Shown here: positions 1 to 7,854 of the stretch, one piece after another
How positions within the stretch are numbered: the first letter of the stretch is position 1
Layout: every line of letters starts with the position of its first letter
From: DASUNQ01 sp035536455
GTDB taxonomy: Bacteria; Acidobacteriota; Thermoanaerobaculia; Multivoradales; UBA5704
Reading direction: 5' to 3'
Length of the DNA stretch: 64,000 bases
Assembly: GCA_035536455.1 (NCBI GenBank)
Contig: DATLOC010000040.1
Location: 1-64,000 of the forward strand
Notes under the pieces: model-generated
The model's database searches: none
What the model was told of the DNA's origin: nothing
What the model saw: only the letters and a program-made list of their open reading frames with translations
Made by a program: the position numbers and the translations under genes

Positions 1-1
1 G

Positions 2-741
<740 letters not shown>

Positions 742-742
<1 letters not shown>

Positions 743-1620
743 TGGCGATCTGGGTGAACAACGACACGCGCCTCCTGGTGCAGGGGATCACCGGCAAGGA
801 GGGGACCTTCCACGCCCTCGGCTGCCGCGACTACGGCACGCGCGTGGTCGCTGGCGTCACCCCCGGCAAGGGCGGCGAGACGGTCGAGGGCATCCCGGTC
901 TTCGACACCGTCGCCGAGGCGCGGGAGGCGACCGGCTGCAACGCCACGATGATCTTCGTACCGCCCCCGTTCGCCGCCGACGCGGTGATGGAGGCCGCGG
1001 CGGCGGGGATCGAGCTAGTGGTCTGCATCACCGAGGGCATCCCGGTCGCCGACATGCTGAAGGTCAAGACCTTCCTGCGCGACCACCCGACGCGGCTCGT
1101 CGGCCCCAACTGCCCGGGGGTGATCTCGCCGGGCATGGCGAAGATCGGCATCATGCCCGGGCACATCCACCGGCCCGGGCACGTCGGCGTCGTCAGCCGC
1201 TCGGGCACGCTCACTTACGAGGCGGTCTGGCAGCTCACCAACCTCGGGCTCGGGCAGTCGACCTGCGTCGGCATCGGCGGCGACCCGGTCAACGGCACCA
1301 ACTTCATCGACTGCCTCGCCGCCTTCGCCGCCGACCCCGAGACCGAGGCGGTCATCCTGATCGGCGAGATCGGCGGCAGCGCCGAGGAGGAGGCCGCGGC
1401 CTGGGTCGAGGAGCACTTCGACCGGCCGGTCATCGGCTTCATCGCCGGGCGCACGGCGCCGCCGGGCCGGCGGATGGGGCACGCCGGGGCGATCGTCGCC
1501 GGCGGCAAGGGGACGGCGGCCGAGAAGATGGAAGCGCTGCGCGCCGCCGGCATCCAGGTCGTCGAGTCGCCGGCCGAGATGGGCGCGACGGTCGCCAAGG
1601 CCCTGTCGTCCCGGGCGTGA
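742..1620 (+). CDS. sucD: Succinyl-CoA synthetase alpha subunit
   Basis: Alpha chain of succinate-CoA ligase (292 aa, normal length), the subunit that binds CoA and carries the phosphohistidine. Visible motifs are the N-terminal Rossmann CoA-binding segment (QGITGKEGTFH), the GPNCPG loop near residue 121, SRSGTLTYE near 152, and the GHAGAIV motif with the phosphorylated His near 247. It starts on an ATG that overlaps the sucC stop. Its own TGA overlaps the GTG of the next gene, so the third gene is read in the same operon although it is unrelated to the TCA cycle. Confidence 0.97.
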
Positions 1621-2294
1621 GCGAGGGATCGATCGATCGCCTTCCCGGCACCGGCTGGCTGGCCTTGCTCGGCGGCGGCGAGTTCAGCTTCGGCGAGACC
1701 CTCGACGCCGACCGCGCCTGGCTGGCGAAAGCGCCGCCGGGGCCGATCGGCTTCGTCCCCGCCGCCAGCGGCTCCTCGGACTACGGCGTCCACCTCGCCG
1801 AGTACTTCGAGGGCTTCGGGCGCGCCGTCGAGACGATCCCGATCTACCGCCCGCGCGACGCCCGGCGCGGCCGCAACGCCGAGCGGATCGCCGCGGTCGC
1901 CGCGGTCTACTTGGGCGGCGGCGTCACCGACCACCTACTCGAGGCGCTCGCCGGCTCGCCGGCCGCCGAGGCGCTGGCCGGCAAGCTCCGCGACGGCGGC
2001 GTCGTGGCCGCCATCGCCGCAGCGGCCCAGTGCGCCGGGCGGGTGGCGCGCAGCATCTTCGGCGGCGGCACGGTGCCGGGGCTCGGCTGGCTGCCCGACG
2101 CCGCCGTCGAGCCCAACTTCGACCCCGGCCACGACCGCCGGCTGCGCAAGCTGATGGCGGCGCCGGGGGTGGAGGTCGGGCTCGGCATCCCGGCCGGCGC
2201 GGCGCTGCTGCTCGGGCCGGAGGGTGCGGTCGAGGTGGCGGGGACGGCGTTCCGCCTGCGCGGCGCCGACGGCGACCTGGAAGTCATGGAGTGA
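1617..2294 (+). CDS. Peptidase S51 / cyanophycinase-like protein with Cys in the nucleophile position
   Basis: This 225-residue protein has the fold signatures of the S51 (dipeptidase E / cyanophycinase) group: an N-terminal LLGGGEF strand-loop, VYLGGGVTDHL, and a nucleophile elbow. In S51 enzymes the elbow reads G-x-S-A-G; here it reads A-Q-C-A-G, with Cys near residue 139, more like a class I amidotransferase. The GTG start overlaps the sucD stop (GTGA). The frame stays open further upstream, but that part lies inside sucD and is not credible coding sequence. The substrate is unknown. It could be a peptidase, an amidase or an inactive member. Confidence 0.75.
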   Translation: MSEGSIDRLPGTGWLALLGGGEFSFGETLDADRAWLAKAPPGPIGFVPAASGSSDYGVHLAEYFEGFGRAVETIPIYRPRDARRGRNAERIAAVAAVYLGGGVTDHLLEALAGSPAAEALAGKLRDGGVVAAIAAAAQCAGRVARSIFGGGTVPGLGWLPDAAVEPNFDPGHDRRLRKLMAAPGVEVGLGIPAGAALLLGPEGAVEVAGTAFRLRGADGDLEVME

Positions 2295-2304
2295 CCAAGG
2301 AGCC

Positions 2305-2326
2305 CGGCGCGAAAGCCTTCGCGCCG
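2305..2326 (+). terminator. Perfect 9-bp hairpin between the S51-like gene and ndk
   Basis: CGGCGCGAA and TTCGCGCCG form a perfect 9-bp stem around a 4-base loop. It starts about ten bases after the S51-like stop and ends just before the ndk ribosome binding site. No U tract follows, so it may be a weak terminator, an mRNA stabiliser or a leader structure of ndk. A near copy of the flanking sequence (AGCCCGGCGCG then CCTTCGCGCC) occurs in inverted orientation at 18870-18890, after the methyltransferase gene. Confidence 0.45.
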
Positions 2327-2340
2327 TAAGGAGATCTTCG

Positions 2341-2763
2341 ATGGAGCAGACGCTCGCGATCCTCAAGCCCGACAGCATTGCCGCCGGCCACGCCGGCAAG
2401 ATCTTGGCCCACCTGCAGGAGAAGGGTTTCACCATCCGCGCCCTCAAGATGGTGCGGCTCACCACCGACCAGGCGCGCGCCTTCTACGAGGTGCACAAGG
2501 AGCGGCCGTTCTACGCCGGCCTGGTGGAGTTCATGACCGGAGGGCCGGTGGTGCCGGTCGTCCTCGAAGGCGAGAACGCCGTCGCCGCACTGCGCGAGGC
2601 GATGGGCGCGACCGACGTCGCCAAGGCGGCGCCGGGCACCGTGCGCGCCCTCTACGGCACCTCGATCGAGCGCAACGCCATCCACGGCAGCGACTCGCCC
2701 GAGAACGCGGCGCGCGAGATCGCCTTCTTCTTTTCCCAGGCCGAGCTGCTCGGGGCGCGGTAG
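2341..2763 (+). CDS. ndk: Nucleoside diphosphate kinase
   Basis: Transfers the gamma phosphate of ATP to nucleoside diphosphates through a phosphohistidine; cytosolic. The 140-residue length is standard. It starts MEQTLAILKPD and carries the active-site motif NAIHGSDSPENA, with the catalytic His near residue 115. The ATG was chosen because a TAAGGAG ribosome binding site lies about 8 bases upstream. The longer open frame (from 2224) would run into the preceding gene and the hairpin. Confidence 0.97.
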   Translation: MEQTLAILKPDSIAAGHAGKILAHLQEKGFTIRALKMVRLTTDQARAFYEVHKERPFYAGLVEFMTGGPVVPVVLEGENAVAALREAMGATDVAKAAPGTVRALYGTSIERNAIHGSDSPENAAREIAFFFSQAELLGAR

Positions 2764-2773
2764 GCTGAAGGCG

Positions 2774-3052
2774 ATGGTCTATCGCAACCCGCAGGCCGCG
2801 CCGCTGAGCCAGGTGCCGGAGGAGCGGCGCGGCCGCGTCGTCGGCCGCTTCTGCCTGGTCTGCGGCACGGTCTACCCCGAGCAGCGCGCCCGCCACAGCG
2901 GCCGCCCGGTCTACGGCCGCGACCACATCGCCGCGCCCTGCGCCCACGAGGGGGACCGCTTCGAGCCCGGCGAGGAGTGGTGGGAGCCGGCCGTCGAGGT
3001 GCTCCCGCCGCCGCCCCCGCCCCCCGCGCCCCCGGCGCCGCCCGCCGCCTGA
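2774..3052 (+). CDS. Small hypothetical protein with Cys/His cluster and polyproline tail
   Basis: A 92-residue protein of unknown function. The middle holds FCLVCGTVYP followed by a His-rich stretch and a further Cys (DHIAAPCAHEG), a possible zinc site of the C-x2-C...H...C kind. The last 20 residues are almost only Pro and Ala. There is no Shine-Dalgarno; a TAGGCT box, which includes the ndk stop codon, ends 7 nt before the ATG. The next gene starts 6 bases after its stop, suggesting co-transcription with the DNA glycosylase. The family is not recognised. Confidence 0.6.
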   Translation: MVYRNPQAAPLSQVPEERRGRVVGRFCLVCGTVYPEQRARHSGRPVYGRDHIAAPCAHEGDRFEPGEEWWEPAVEVLPPPPPPPAPPAPPAA

Positions 3053-3057
3053 CCCGC

Positions 3058-3681
3058 GTGCGCGGCGCCGTCGATCCCGAGCTCGCCGCTCACGTCGAGG
3101 AGCTGGTCCGCTGCCGCCGCTGCCCGACGGTGGTTCCGCCGCCGGTGGCGGCGCTGCCGCTCGGCCGCCCGCGCCTGATGGTCGTCGGCCAGGCGCCCGG
3201 CCCGCGCGAGGCCGACCGCGAGCGCCTCTTCGCCCACACCGCCGGCACCCGCCTCTTCTCTTGGTTCGCCGAGCTGGGCGTGCCGGAGGAGGAGGCCCGC
3301 GCCCGCATCTGGATCGCGGCGGCGATCCGCTGCTTCCCCGGCCGCGCGCCGCAGGGCGGCGACCGCGTCCCCTCGCCGCAGGAGGTCGCCAACTGCGCCC
3401 CCTGGCTGGAGCGCGAGCTGCGGCTGCTCCAGCCGCTGACGATCATCGCCCTGGGCCAGCTCGGCATCAGCCGCTTCTTGCCGCCCGCCCCCCTCGCCGA
3501 CCGCGTCGGCCGCGTCTTCACCGCCGAGCGCGACGGCCGCACCTTCGAGGTCGTCCCGCTCCCGCACCCCTCCGGCCGCAGCACCTGGCTCAACCAACCC
3601 GAAAACCAGAAGCGCCTGCGGCGGGCGCTGGCCTTGCTGAAGAAGACCCGGGGGTGGCGAGAGACGTTCGGCAGGAGCTAG
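3058..3681 (+). CDS. Uracil-DNA glycosylase family protein (Fe-S type)
   Basis: Removes uracil (or related damaged bases) from DNA to start base excision repair. The 207-residue protein has the UDG-superfamily motifs VGQAPGPRE (motif A region) and PHPSGRSTW (catalytic HPS loop). Four cysteines fit the 4Fe-4S site of family 4/5 enzymes: a C-x2-C pair near residues 18-21, then IRCFPG and ANCAPW. The GTG start 6 bases after the previous stop is preferred, since the open frame upstream reads through the polyproline region of the previous gene. Motif A with Q instead of E suggests a divergent subgroup. Confidence 0.85.
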   Translation: MRGAVDPELAAHVEELVRCRRCPTVVPPPVAALPLGRPRLMVVGQAPGPREADRERLFAHTAGTRLFSWFAELGVPEEEARARIWIAAAIRCFPGRAPQGGDRVPSPQEVANCAPWLERELRLLQPLTIIALGQLGISRFLPPAPLADRVGRVFTAERDGRTFEVVPLPHPSGRSTWLNQPENQKRLRRALALLKKTRGWRETFGRS

Positions 3682-3684
3682 GAT
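3679..3684 (+). promoter_or_regulatory. TANNNT -10 box 8 nt before the short antitoxin-like ORF
   Basis: TAGGAT ends 8 nt before the ATG at 3693, and no Shine-Dalgarno is present. This matches the leaderless-promoter pattern seen at many starts in this window. It supports the 34-codon ORF downstream being expressed. Confidence 0.4.
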
Positions 3685-3692
3685 CGGTGCCG

Positions 3693-3797
3693 ATGAACGC
3701 CGTCGAGAGCAAGCGCCGGAAGAGCTTGCTGGACCTTGTGGGGAAGGTCGAGCTGGACCCGGACTACGACTACAAGAAGCTCCGCGCGGGAACCTGA
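3693..3797 (+). CDS. Very short VapB-like antitoxin (34 aa, probably a C-terminal remnant)
   Basis: The 34 residues resemble the C-terminal tail of VapB-type antitoxins (LLDLVGKVELDPDYDYKKLR); that comparison is from memory, not from a search. The DNA-binding N-terminal half (about 35 residues) is missing, and no VapC follows. The frame is open upstream, but that sequence is antisense-like and overlaps the glycosylase gene. A TAGGAT box 8 nt before the ATG could drive it. It is most likely the relic of a toxin-antitoxin locus, next to a second toxin-less antitoxin on the other strand. Confidence 0.5.
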   Translation: MNAVESKRRKSLLDLVGKVELDPDYDYKKLRAGT

Positions 3798-3819
3798 GCA
3801 GCCTTGCGAGGTCGAGCGC

Positions 3820-4071
3820 TCAACGCTTCCTCTCGCGTTGGGCCTGCTGGCGGCGCTCCCGGATCAGCTCTTCACTGAGGCTCCGCTCGGGCGCGAGCTG
3901 CGCATACAGACCGTTCAACCTTCCTACCTGGTTCCCGGCAATGACGCGCCGTGACGCCCCATCGTCGCGCTCGCTCTCGAGGCTCTCGATGAGGAGCCCG
4001 GCCAGCGTGGCGCGGTCCTCCTCGGAGAGCTCCGAGGCCTCCCGGAAGAGTTGGACGACGTCGGTCGGCAC
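3820..4071 (-). CDS. Putative addiction-module antitoxin without toxin
   Basis: An 83-residue, highly charged helical protein. Its N-terminus (ELSEEDRATLAGLLIESLE) fits the 'putative addiction module component' antitoxin family, whose members usually precede a RelE-like toxin. The C-terminus is Arg-rich. The start is GTG; a TAGAAT box (whose TAG is the stop codon of the serine hydrolase gene) ends 6 nt before it. No toxin gene follows: about 20 bases separate its stop from that of the oppositely oriented VapB-like fragment. It may act on a toxin elsewhere or be a relic. Confidence 0.7.
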   Translation of the reverse strand: MPTDVVQLFREASELSEEDRATLAGLLIESLESERDDGASRRVIAGNQVGRLNGLYAQLAPERSLSEELIRERRQQAQRERKR

Positions 4072-4077
4072 GGCCGA

Positions 4078-4083
4078 ATTCTA
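4078..4083 (-). promoter_or_regulatory. TAGAAT -10 box, leaderless start of antitoxin gene
   Basis: On the minus strand TAGAAT ends exactly 6 nt before the GTG at 4071 and overlaps the TAG stop codon of the upstream serine hydrolase. With no ribosome binding site, this spacing is expected for a leaderless mRNA. Confidence 0.4.
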
Positions 4084-5649
4084 CTCCTTCGTGCTCTTCC
4101 TCACCGCCCGGATCGCGTCCCGGCCGAGGTCCATCGCCAGGCGGGCGGCGGTGCCGTCGGGGGCTGGCTCGAAGGTGACGCGGGCGAGGCGGGTTTCTCG
4201 GTAGAAGGGGTCGCGCCAGCGGACGACGAAGACGTCGCCGCCGGCGGGGAGGAGGTCGGCGGTCTGGCCGCCGCCCATCTGCAGCTCCAGGCCGTCGCCG
4301 GCGGCGGCGCGGACGTGGATGGGGCCGTAGAGGCAGTCGTCGTAGGTGCCGGCGTAGGCGGCGAAGGGGCGCGCCGGGACGGTGCCCTCGCCCGTCCCCT
4401 CCATCGTCTTCTCGCGCTGCTTGCGCTCCTCGGCGAGGATGCCGGGCACCCGCGCCAGCCCTTCGGCGCTCCAGTCGCGCGGCGTCTCGCCGAGGTAGGC
4501 GTCGAGGAGGTAGTTGACCAGCGCAGCGTGGACGAACGGCGCGGCCCAGGTGTTGACCAGGACGACGACGCCGAGGCCGTCCTTCGGCAGCAGCGCCGCG
4601 AAGGCGATCTGGCCGTTGCCGCTGCCGGTGTGCCAGAGGAGCGGCCGGCCGCGGTAGTCCATGACCTGCCAGCCCAGGCCGTAGGCGGCGAAGAACTCCA
4701 CCTGCCGCGCCGCGCGCATCGCCGGCGTCGTCGCGATGATCGCCTGCGGCGACTGGATGTCGCGCAGCGCCTCCTCGCCGACCAGGCGCTTGCCGTCGAG
4801 CGTGCCGCCGTTCAAGTGCAGGCGCAGCCAGCGCGCGAGGTCGTGGGCGCTCGACTGCACGTCGCCGGCCGCCGCGATCGAGTGGCGCTGGGTCTCGCGC
4901 CGGATCGGCCGCTGGACGCCGTCGATCAGCGTGTGCGAGGTCGCCCGGTTCGCCAGCCGCCCGGCCTCCTCGTAGCTCGCCGTCGTGTCGCGCAGCCCGA
5001 GCGGCTCGAGCAGCCGCTCGCGGACCAGCCGCTCCCAGCTCGCCCCGCCGGCGGCGGCGAGCGCCTCGCCAGCGATGCTGTAGCCGACGTTCGAGTACAC
5101 CATGTCGGCGCGGAGGCCGGCCGTCGCGGGCAGGCAGCGTGCCCGCCGCAGCACCTCGGCGCGGTCGACGTCGGTCAGCACCCACATCATGTTCGCCGGG
5201 TGGAGGCCGGTGCGGTGGGCGAGGAGGTCGCGCACCGTGAGGTGCTCGTCCAGGTAAGCGTCGGGGAAGCGCAGCCCGGGCAGGTGCTTGTGCACCGGGT
5301 CGTCCCAGGCAAGCTTCCCCTCCTCGACCAGGATTGCCGCCAGCGTGCCGGTGAAGGACTTAGTGAGCGACGCGGCGTCGAAGACCGTGTGCTCGTCCAC
5401 CGGCTCGGGCTTGCCCAGCTCGCGCACGCCGTAGCCCTTGGCGAAGACGACGCGGTCCGGCCGCACGACGGCGACGGCCATACCCGGGATCTGCCAGTCG
5501 GCGAGGGCTTTGCTCAGGTAGGCGTCGACCTCCGGGGTGAGGCCGGACGGCGCGGCGGGCGTGCCGTTGGCGTGCGCCGCGGCGGCGCACAGCAAGAAGA
5601 CGGACCAGGTGAAGAGGGTCCGGTTCGGGGCGAGAGGGCGACGGCGCAT
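4081..5649 (-). CDS. Secreted serine hydrolase, beta-lactamase / penicillin-binding-like (class C fold)
   Basis: A 522-residue exported protein with a signal peptide (residues 1-27). Its class C beta-lactamase / DD-peptidase catalytic domain carries S94-x-x-K97 (SLTK), Y185-S-N187 and a late HTGSGNG in place of KTG. About 120 C-terminal residues look like the extra beta domain of DUF3471-type esterases. The ATG has a perfect AAAGGAG site, and a 16-bp BlaI-type operator lies immediately upstream, so the gene is probably under the BlaI repressor encoded two genes away. It could be a beta-lactamase, a D-amino-peptidase or an esterase; the HTG motif favours a peptidase or esterase over a true beta-lactamase. 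Confidence 0.85.
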   Translation of the reverse strand: MRRRPLAPNRTLFTWSVFLLCAAAAHANGTPAAPSGLTPEVDAYLSKALADWQIPGMAVAVVRPDRVVFAKGYGVRELGKPEPVDEHTVFDAASLTKSFTGTLAAILVEEGKLAWDDPVHKHLPGLRFPDAYLDEHLTVRDLLAHRTGLHPANMMWVLTDVDRAEVLRRARCLPATAGLRADMVYSNVGYSIAGEALAAAGGASWERLVRERLLEPLGLRDTTASYEEAGRLANRATSHTLIDGVQRPIRRETQRHSIAAAGDVQSSAHDLARWLRLHLNGGTLDGKRLVGEEALRDIQSPQAIIATTPAMRAARQVEFFAAYGLGWQVMDYRGRPLLWHTGSGNGQIAFAALLPKDGLGVVVLVNTWAAPFVHAALVNYLLDAYLGETPRDWSAEGLARVPGILAEERKQREKTMEGTGEGTVPARPFAAYAGTYDDCLYGPIHVRAAAGDGLELQMGGGQTADLLPAGGDVFVVRWRDPFYRETRLARVTFEPAPDGTAARLAMDLGRDAIRAVRKSTKE

Positions 5650-5664
5650 CGGGGCTCCTTTACG

Positions 5665-5680
5665 TGTCAGTTTTTTGACA
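5665..5680. promoter_or_regulatory. BlaI-type operator upstream of serine hydrolase
   Basis: TGTCA-N6-TGACA, a perfect dyad directly upstream of the hydrolase Shine-Dalgarno. The same 5-bp arms with the same 6-base gap occur in the blaI promoter (7720-7735). The two sites therefore probably bind the same dimeric BlaI/MecI-type repressor. The assignment rests on position and on the repeat of the motif. Confidence 0.75.
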
Positions 5681-5705
5681 TCTCGGCGTAAAAAAAGGGT
5701 CGCGA

Positions 5706-7310
5706 TCAGCGGGCGCCGGCGAGCGCCGCCTGCGCGGTGGTGCGCGTGCCGCCGTGCGGGTCGGCGGCGAGCTTCCTCAGCACTGCCAGCCGCCGCGCCT
5801 CGCCGCTCCCGCCGTCGCGCTCGAGCAGCTCGACGACGCCGATCCGCACCTGCCAGGCCGGGTCCGCCGCCAGCCGCTCCAGCGCCTCCACCGGCACCTC
5901 GGCGCCGAGGTGGCGCAGCGTCTGGACCGCCTGCGCGCGCACCCGCCACACCGGGTGGTCGAGGAGGTCTCGCACCGGCTCGACGCCGCGGGCGTCGCCG
6001 GCCACCGCCAGCCCCCAGGCGGCGTAGGCCTGCACCCGCCAGTCGGGGTCGCCGAGGGCGGCGACGAGCGGCCGCACCACCTCGCCGCCGCGCACCTGGG
6101 CCAGCGCCCACTCGGCGCGCTCGCGCACGAGGTCGCCCTCCCAGGTCTTGACGTGCGCCGCCGCGGCCTGCAGGCGCTCGATCGCCGCGCGGTCGGGCGC
6201 GCTCCGCACCTCCGCCGCGCTCGGCCAGAGCGCGCGCAGGTTCCCGGCGGGCACGAGCTCGCTCAGCGGGTGGTCGATCGCGGTCTCGAACGGCAGTGCC
6301 GAGACCGTCGGCGGCGCGGCGCCCAGGGCGGCGACGACGCCGGCGAGGAGCGCGAGGACGGCGCCGACGCGCAGCCGTTCGCGGCGGCTCGGCAGGGCGC
6401 GGGCCACGCCGGGGTCGAGAAGGGCGCGGAGGCGGGTGGCGAGCTGGTCGAAGCCCATGCCGAGCGCGCCAGCCGCGGCGGGGCCGCGCCCCAGCTCGCG
6501 CGCCAGCTCGACGATGGCGCCGGCGTAGGCGGCCGGCGCGGCGCCGGCGGCGAGCACGCGGTCGTCGCAGGCACGCTCGCGCTCCTCGGCCAGCCGCCGC
6601 GCCGCGTGCCAGGCGAGGGGATCGAACCAGTGGACGGCGCAGGCCAGCTCGGCGAGGAGCTGCGTCGCGGGGTCGCGCCGCGCCAGGTGCGCCAGCTCGT
6701 GGAGGAGGACGAGGCGGCGGGTCGCGGCCGGCCAGGCCGCGCAGGCGGGCGGCAGGGCGAGCGCCGGCCGCAGGACGCCGAAGGCGGCGGGGGTGGCGAT
6801 CCGCGGATCGACAAGGAGCGCGACGGGGCGGCGGCAGCCGGCGGCGCGGGCCAGCTCCGCGGCCTCGGCGGCGATCCAGGCCGGGGCCGGCCGGGCGCCG
6901 GCGCGCAGGCGGCAGAGGCGCCACCGGCCGGCGGCGGTGCGCGCGAGCAGCAGGAACGTGCCGGCGGCCCATAGGCCGATGACCAAGCGGCCGGCGAGGC
7001 GTAGAGCGCGATCTCGCGCGGCGGGTGTGGAGGCGGCGGGGAGCGTGGCGACGTCGGGCCAGCCCTGCGGGAGCTCGCCCCTCCCTCCCGCCTCCGCCTG
7101 GAAGAGCTCGCGCGCCAGCGGTGGCGAGACCTCGAGCCGCGGGAGCAAGTACGACAGAGGGCCTACGAGCAGCGCCGCCGCGAGCACCAGGCTCCAGTGG
7201 AGGTGCCGGAGCGCCGCCGAGCGCCGCGCGAGGAGCCGCGCTCCGAGCGCGCCACCGGCGAGGACCAGCGCCCCCTTCACCGCGAAACCCGCCAGGAAGC
7301 CGAGCGCCAT
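5706..7310 (-). CDS. M56 (BlaR1-type) membrane metallopeptidase with C-terminal HEAT repeats
   Basis: A 534-residue polytopic membrane peptidase of the BlaR1/MecR1 family. Transmembrane segments occur around residues 5-25, 38-55 and 105-123. The zinc motif is HELAH at 204-208, with the third ligand expected in AEERERACDDRVL near 241-253, and another hydrophobic segment lies near 315-335. In BlaR1 the C-terminus is a penicillin-binding sensor; here residues 350-534 are HEAT-like repeats (EWALAQV, DPDWRVQAYAAWGLA, HPVWRVRAQAVQTL, DPAWQVRIGVVELL). It starts 2 bases after the blaI stop. Its likely job is to cleave BlaI on a signal sensed by the repeats, rather than by covalent beta-lactam binding. 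Confidence 0.88.
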   Translation of the reverse strand: MALGFLAGFAVKGALVLAGGALGARLLARRSAALRHLHWSLVLAAALLVGPLSYLLPRLEVSPPLARELFQAEAGGRGELPQGWPDVATLPAASTPAARDRALRLAGRLVIGLWAAGTFLLLARTAAGRWRLCRLRAGARPAPAWIAAEAAELARAAGCRRPVALLVDPRIATPAAFGVLRPALALPPACAAWPAATRRLVLLHELAHLARRDPATQLLAELACAVHWFDPLAWHAARRLAEERERACDDRVLAAGAAPAAYAGAIVELARELGRGPAAAGALGMGFDQLATRLRALLDPGVARALPSRRERLRVGAVLALLAGVVAALGAAPPTVSALPFETAIDHPLSELVPAGNLRALWPSAAEVRSAPDRAAIERLQAAAAHVKTWEGDLVRERAEWALAQVRGGEVVRPLVAALGDPDWRVQAYAAWGLAVAGDARGVEPVRDLLDHPVWRVRAQAVQTLRHLGAEVPVEALERLAADPAWQVRIGVVELLERDGGSGEARRLAVLRKLAADPHGGTRTTAQAALAGAR

Positions 7311-7312
7311 CC

Positions 7313-7717
7313 CTACTCGCCCTTCTGGGCCCGCTCGACGATCGCCGCCAGCCGCTCCAGCTCCTCGGGCGACAGGCGCACCGCGGGCGAGCCGACCAGC
7401 GCCGCCATCGCCTTGGCGGCCGAGCCGCCGAAGAAGGTCTCGACCACGTGGGTCAGCAGCGAGGCCCCGGCGGCGTCGCGCGGGGTGTGCGGGCGGTAGA
7501 CGTAGCGCTGGCCGTCGCGCTCCACCTCCAGGTGGCCCTTCTCGACCAGCACGCGCAGCAGGCCGCGCACCGCGGTGTAGGTCGGCGCGTCCGGCAGGTC
7601 GCGGTGGATCTCCGCCGCCGTCGCCTGCCCGAGCCGGTAGACGATGTCCATGAGCTGGCGCTCCCGCCGGCTGAATCCCGCGCCGTCGGCGGTGGCTGCA
7701 TGCGTCTCGGTCCTCAA
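7313..7717 (-). CDS. blaI: BlaI/MecI/CopY family transcriptional repressor
   Basis: A 134-residue winged-helix repressor. The DNA-binding domain spans about residues 15-85 (FSRRERQLMDIVYRLG, TYTAVRGLLRVLVEKGHLEVERDGQRYVYRP), followed by a dimerisation helix region and the usual C-terminal acidic helix. No ATG or GTG precedes helix 1, so the TTG is the likely start. It lies 6 nt after a TATTTT box that sits inside the operator, implying a leaderless, autoregulated transcript. The M56 peptidase follows at once in the same operon. Confidence 0.92.
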   Translation of the reverse strand: MRTETHAATADGAGFSRRERQLMDIVYRLGQATAAEIHRDLPDAPTYTAVRGLLRVLVEKGHLEVERDGQRYVYRPHTPRDAAGASLLTHVVETFFGGSAAKAMAALVGSPAVRLSPEELERLAAIVERAQKGE

Positions 7718-7719
7718 GA

Positions 7720-7735
7720 TGTCAAAATAATGACA
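7720..7735. promoter_or_regulatory. BlaI-type operator overlapping the blaI promoter
   Basis: TGTCA-N6-TGACA; the dyad extends to ATGTCA...TGACAT (7719-7736). On the minus strand a TATTTT -10 box occupies its centre (7724-7729), and the TTG start codon of blaI begins 2 bases beyond the dyad. A bound repressor would cover the -10 box, so this is autoregulation. It matches the operator at 5665-5680. Confidence 0.78.
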
Positions 7736-7808
7736 TCATCCCCCGAGCGCGTCAAGGGGTCGAGAGTCCGGAGTGGCCTTCTCCAACGGCTGCGGAGAGA
7801 AAACTGAA

Positions 7809-7831
7809 CGCCGGCAACGATTTGGCCGGCG
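7809..7831. other. Hairpin preceding the 21-bp repeat array
   Basis: CGCCGGC and GCCGGCG form a 7-bp stem with a 9-base loop, in the gap between blaI and the repeat array. It could be a terminator for transcripts arriving from the array side or part of a structured RNA. No U tract is obvious on either strand. Confidence 0.4.
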
Positions 7832-7854
7832 CTGGAGATGTTGAATCGCACCTG

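Noticed and set aside
4081..5649. Calling the serine hydrolase a true class C beta-lactamase
   Set aside because: The third motif is HTG rather than KTG, and the protein has an extra C-terminal domain, as in DD-peptidase or esterase relatives. BlaI control alone does not prove beta-lactam hydrolysis.
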